Shown: piece after piece, positions 56,338 through 57,054 of the stretch
Layout: each line of letters starts with the position of its first letter
Numbering within the stretch: position 1 is the stretch's first letter
The notes under the pieces: model-generated
Databases searched by the model: none
Told to the model about the DNA's origin: nothing
The model's input: only the letters and a program-made list of their open reading frames with translations
Assembly (NCBI GenBank): GCA_902615045.1
Contig: CACMNP010000004.1
Location: forward strand, 1-57,054
DNA length: 57,054 bases
Direction of reading: 5' to 3'
DNA from: an uncultured Pelagibacteraceae bacterium
GTDB lineage: Bacteria; Pseudomonadota; Alphaproteobacteria; Pelagibacterales; Pelagibacteraceae
Translations under genes and position numbers: made by a program

Positions 56338-56353
56338 TATATGAAATCATATA
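56338..56353. promoter_or_regulatory. Inverted repeat between trmL and petA
   Basis: Arms TATATGA and TCATATA around AA, 7-base perfect arms, 26 bases before the petA ATG and 20 before trmL. It may be an operator for the divergent promoters; a TATAAA box follows at 56364-56369. All arms are AT-rich, so chance is a fair alternative. Confidence 0.35.
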
Positions 56354-56378
56354 TTACCAAAGTTATAAAATATTAAAG

Positions 56379-56900
56379 ATGTCAGATCAAAAAGACGAAA
56401 AAAAGACCAACAGAAGAGATTTCTTGTTTACTGCTACTGCCGCAGCAGGTGCAGTTGGAGTAGGTGCTGCTGTTTGGCCATTAGTCGATCAAATGAACCC
56501 AGATGCCTCTGTAAAAGCATTAGCAAGCACAGAAGTAGATGTGAGTTCAATGCAACCCGGACAATCTTTGACAGTTCTTTGGAGAGGTAAACCTGTTTTT
56601 ATAAAGAGAAGAACGGATGATGAAATTAAAAAAGCGAGAGCAGTTGACATTAATGATCTTAAGCATCCAGAAAAAGATGAGGATAGAGCAAAAAATCCTG
56701 AATGGTTAGTGATGCTTGGAATTTGTACACATCTAGGATGTGTTCCATTAACAGATAAAGGTGATTATGATGGTTGGTTTTGTCCTTGTCATGGTTCTCA
56801 TTATGATACATCTGGCAGAATTAGAAAAGGTCCAGCTCCAACTAATATGGAGATACCTAAATACGAATTTGTAAATACTAACACGATTAAGATTGGATAA
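56379..56900 (+). CDS. petA: Ubiquinol-cytochrome c reductase Rieske iron-sulfur subunit
   Basis: 173 residues. A Tat-type N-terminus ([19 protein letters not shown], twin Arg) with a retained membrane helix anchors the Rieske domain at the outer face of the inner membrane. The 2Fe-2S ligands are in CTHLGCVPL and CPCHGSHYD. It passes electrons from ubiquinol to cytochrome c1 in the bc1 complex. First gene of a petABC operon; petB follows 2 bases later. Confidence 0.97.
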   Translation: MSDQKDEKKTNRRDFLFTATAAAGAVGVGAAVWPLVDQMNPDASVKALASTEVDVSSMQPGQSLTVLWRGKPVFIKRRTDDEIKKARAVDINDLKHPEKDEDRAKNPEWLVMLGICTHLGCVPLTDKGDYDGWFCPCHGSHYDTSGRIRKGPAPTNMEIPKYEFVNTNTIKIG

Positions 56901-56902
56901 AT

Positions 56903-57054
56903 ATGAGTGATCACGAATACACACCTAGTTCTAAATTTGGTAAATGGTTTAATGATAGACTGCCTTTGCTTACATTGGCAAATCACTTAACAGATTACCC
57001 TACACCAAAAAATTTAAATTACTGGTGGACTTTTGGTGGGATATTAACTTTTTG
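56903..57054 (+). CDS. petB: Cytochrome b of the bc1 complex, N-terminal part (runs off window)
   Basis: 50 codons are visible from the ATG at 56903, two bases after petA. The start MSDHEYTPSSKFGKWFNDRL and the following YPTPKNLNYWWTFGGILTF match the beginning of cytochrome b, where NxxYWWxFG leads into the first membrane helix. The heme-binding His residues lie beyond the window. Confidence 0.93.
   Translation, partial: MSDHEYTPSSKFGKWFNDRLPLLTLANHLTDYPTPKNLNYWWTFGGILTF

Overview
This window looks like chromosomal DNA from an alphaproteobacterium of the SAR11 / Pelagibacter type. The evidence is very low GC, very dense packing (no gene-free stretch longer than about 120 bases), many start/stop overlaps, alphaproteobacterial gene orders (ctaC-ctaD-ctaB-ctaG-ctaE-surf1-thrC; dciA-dsbA-smc; split F0 ATP synthase cluster with b and b'), a CcrM-type methylase, and a compact retinal pathway (crtI-crtB-crtY-blh). 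The assignment is from content and style only; no database search was possible. I saw no mobile elements, CRISPR arrays, phage genes or rRNA genes. There is one tRNA (Gln-TTG). The first gene (tldD) and the last gene (petB) run off the window edges.

Layout. 1-3.7 kb: tldD/pmbA protease pair, then three less well known secreted or membrane proteins. 3.7-7.6 kb (minus): typA and groEL-groES with a clear terminator and a candidate heat-shock promoter. 7.7-14.2 kb (plus): HAD hydrolase, ribF, ileS, lspA, a lipoprotein, pgi. 14.1-16.0 kb (minus): rsmD, purD; then a small DUF2093 gene. 16.2-21.8 kb (minus): lpxL-lpxK-waaA-msbA-ubiA, overlapping end to end (lipid A/Kdo assembly and export plus ubiquinone prenylation). 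21.9-24.8 kb: DUF2721, quinone oxidoreductase, pirin, haloacid dehalogenase. 24.8-32.9 kb (plus): rsmE and the aa3 cytochrome oxidase cluster with its assembly factors, thrC and a peroxiredoxin. A 41-residue membrane protein sits between ctaB and ctaG.

33.0-46.1 kb is the most striking part. Sixteen minus-strand genes follow each other with no gap above 48 bases: dciA, dsbA-like, smc, atpI-B-E-F'-F, crtI-crtB-crtY-blh, a 56-residue membrane protein, ispH, thrB, rnhA. The proton channel of ATP synthase thus lies directly upstream of the genes for retinal, the rhodopsin cofactor. The smc product has only 857 residues and appears to lack the hinge domain. 46.1-50.6 kb holds DNA maintenance genes (mutY, ccrM, rnhB, a uracil-DNA glycosylase without Fe-S cysteines) and a flavin monooxygenase. 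The ccrM promoter carries two GANTC sites in an inverted repeat between -35 and -10. 50.6-57.05 kb: TPR protein, ispE, tRNA-Gln set three bases before the CCA-adding enzyme gene, greA, hemF, trmL, and the start of the bc1 complex operon (petA, petB).

Together this is core housekeeping: respiration, ATP synthesis, light-harvesting cofactor synthesis, envelope and DNA upkeep. The leads I would follow are the hinge-less SMC, the self-methylatable ccrM promoter, the two small membrane proteins, and the F0/retinal gene linkage.
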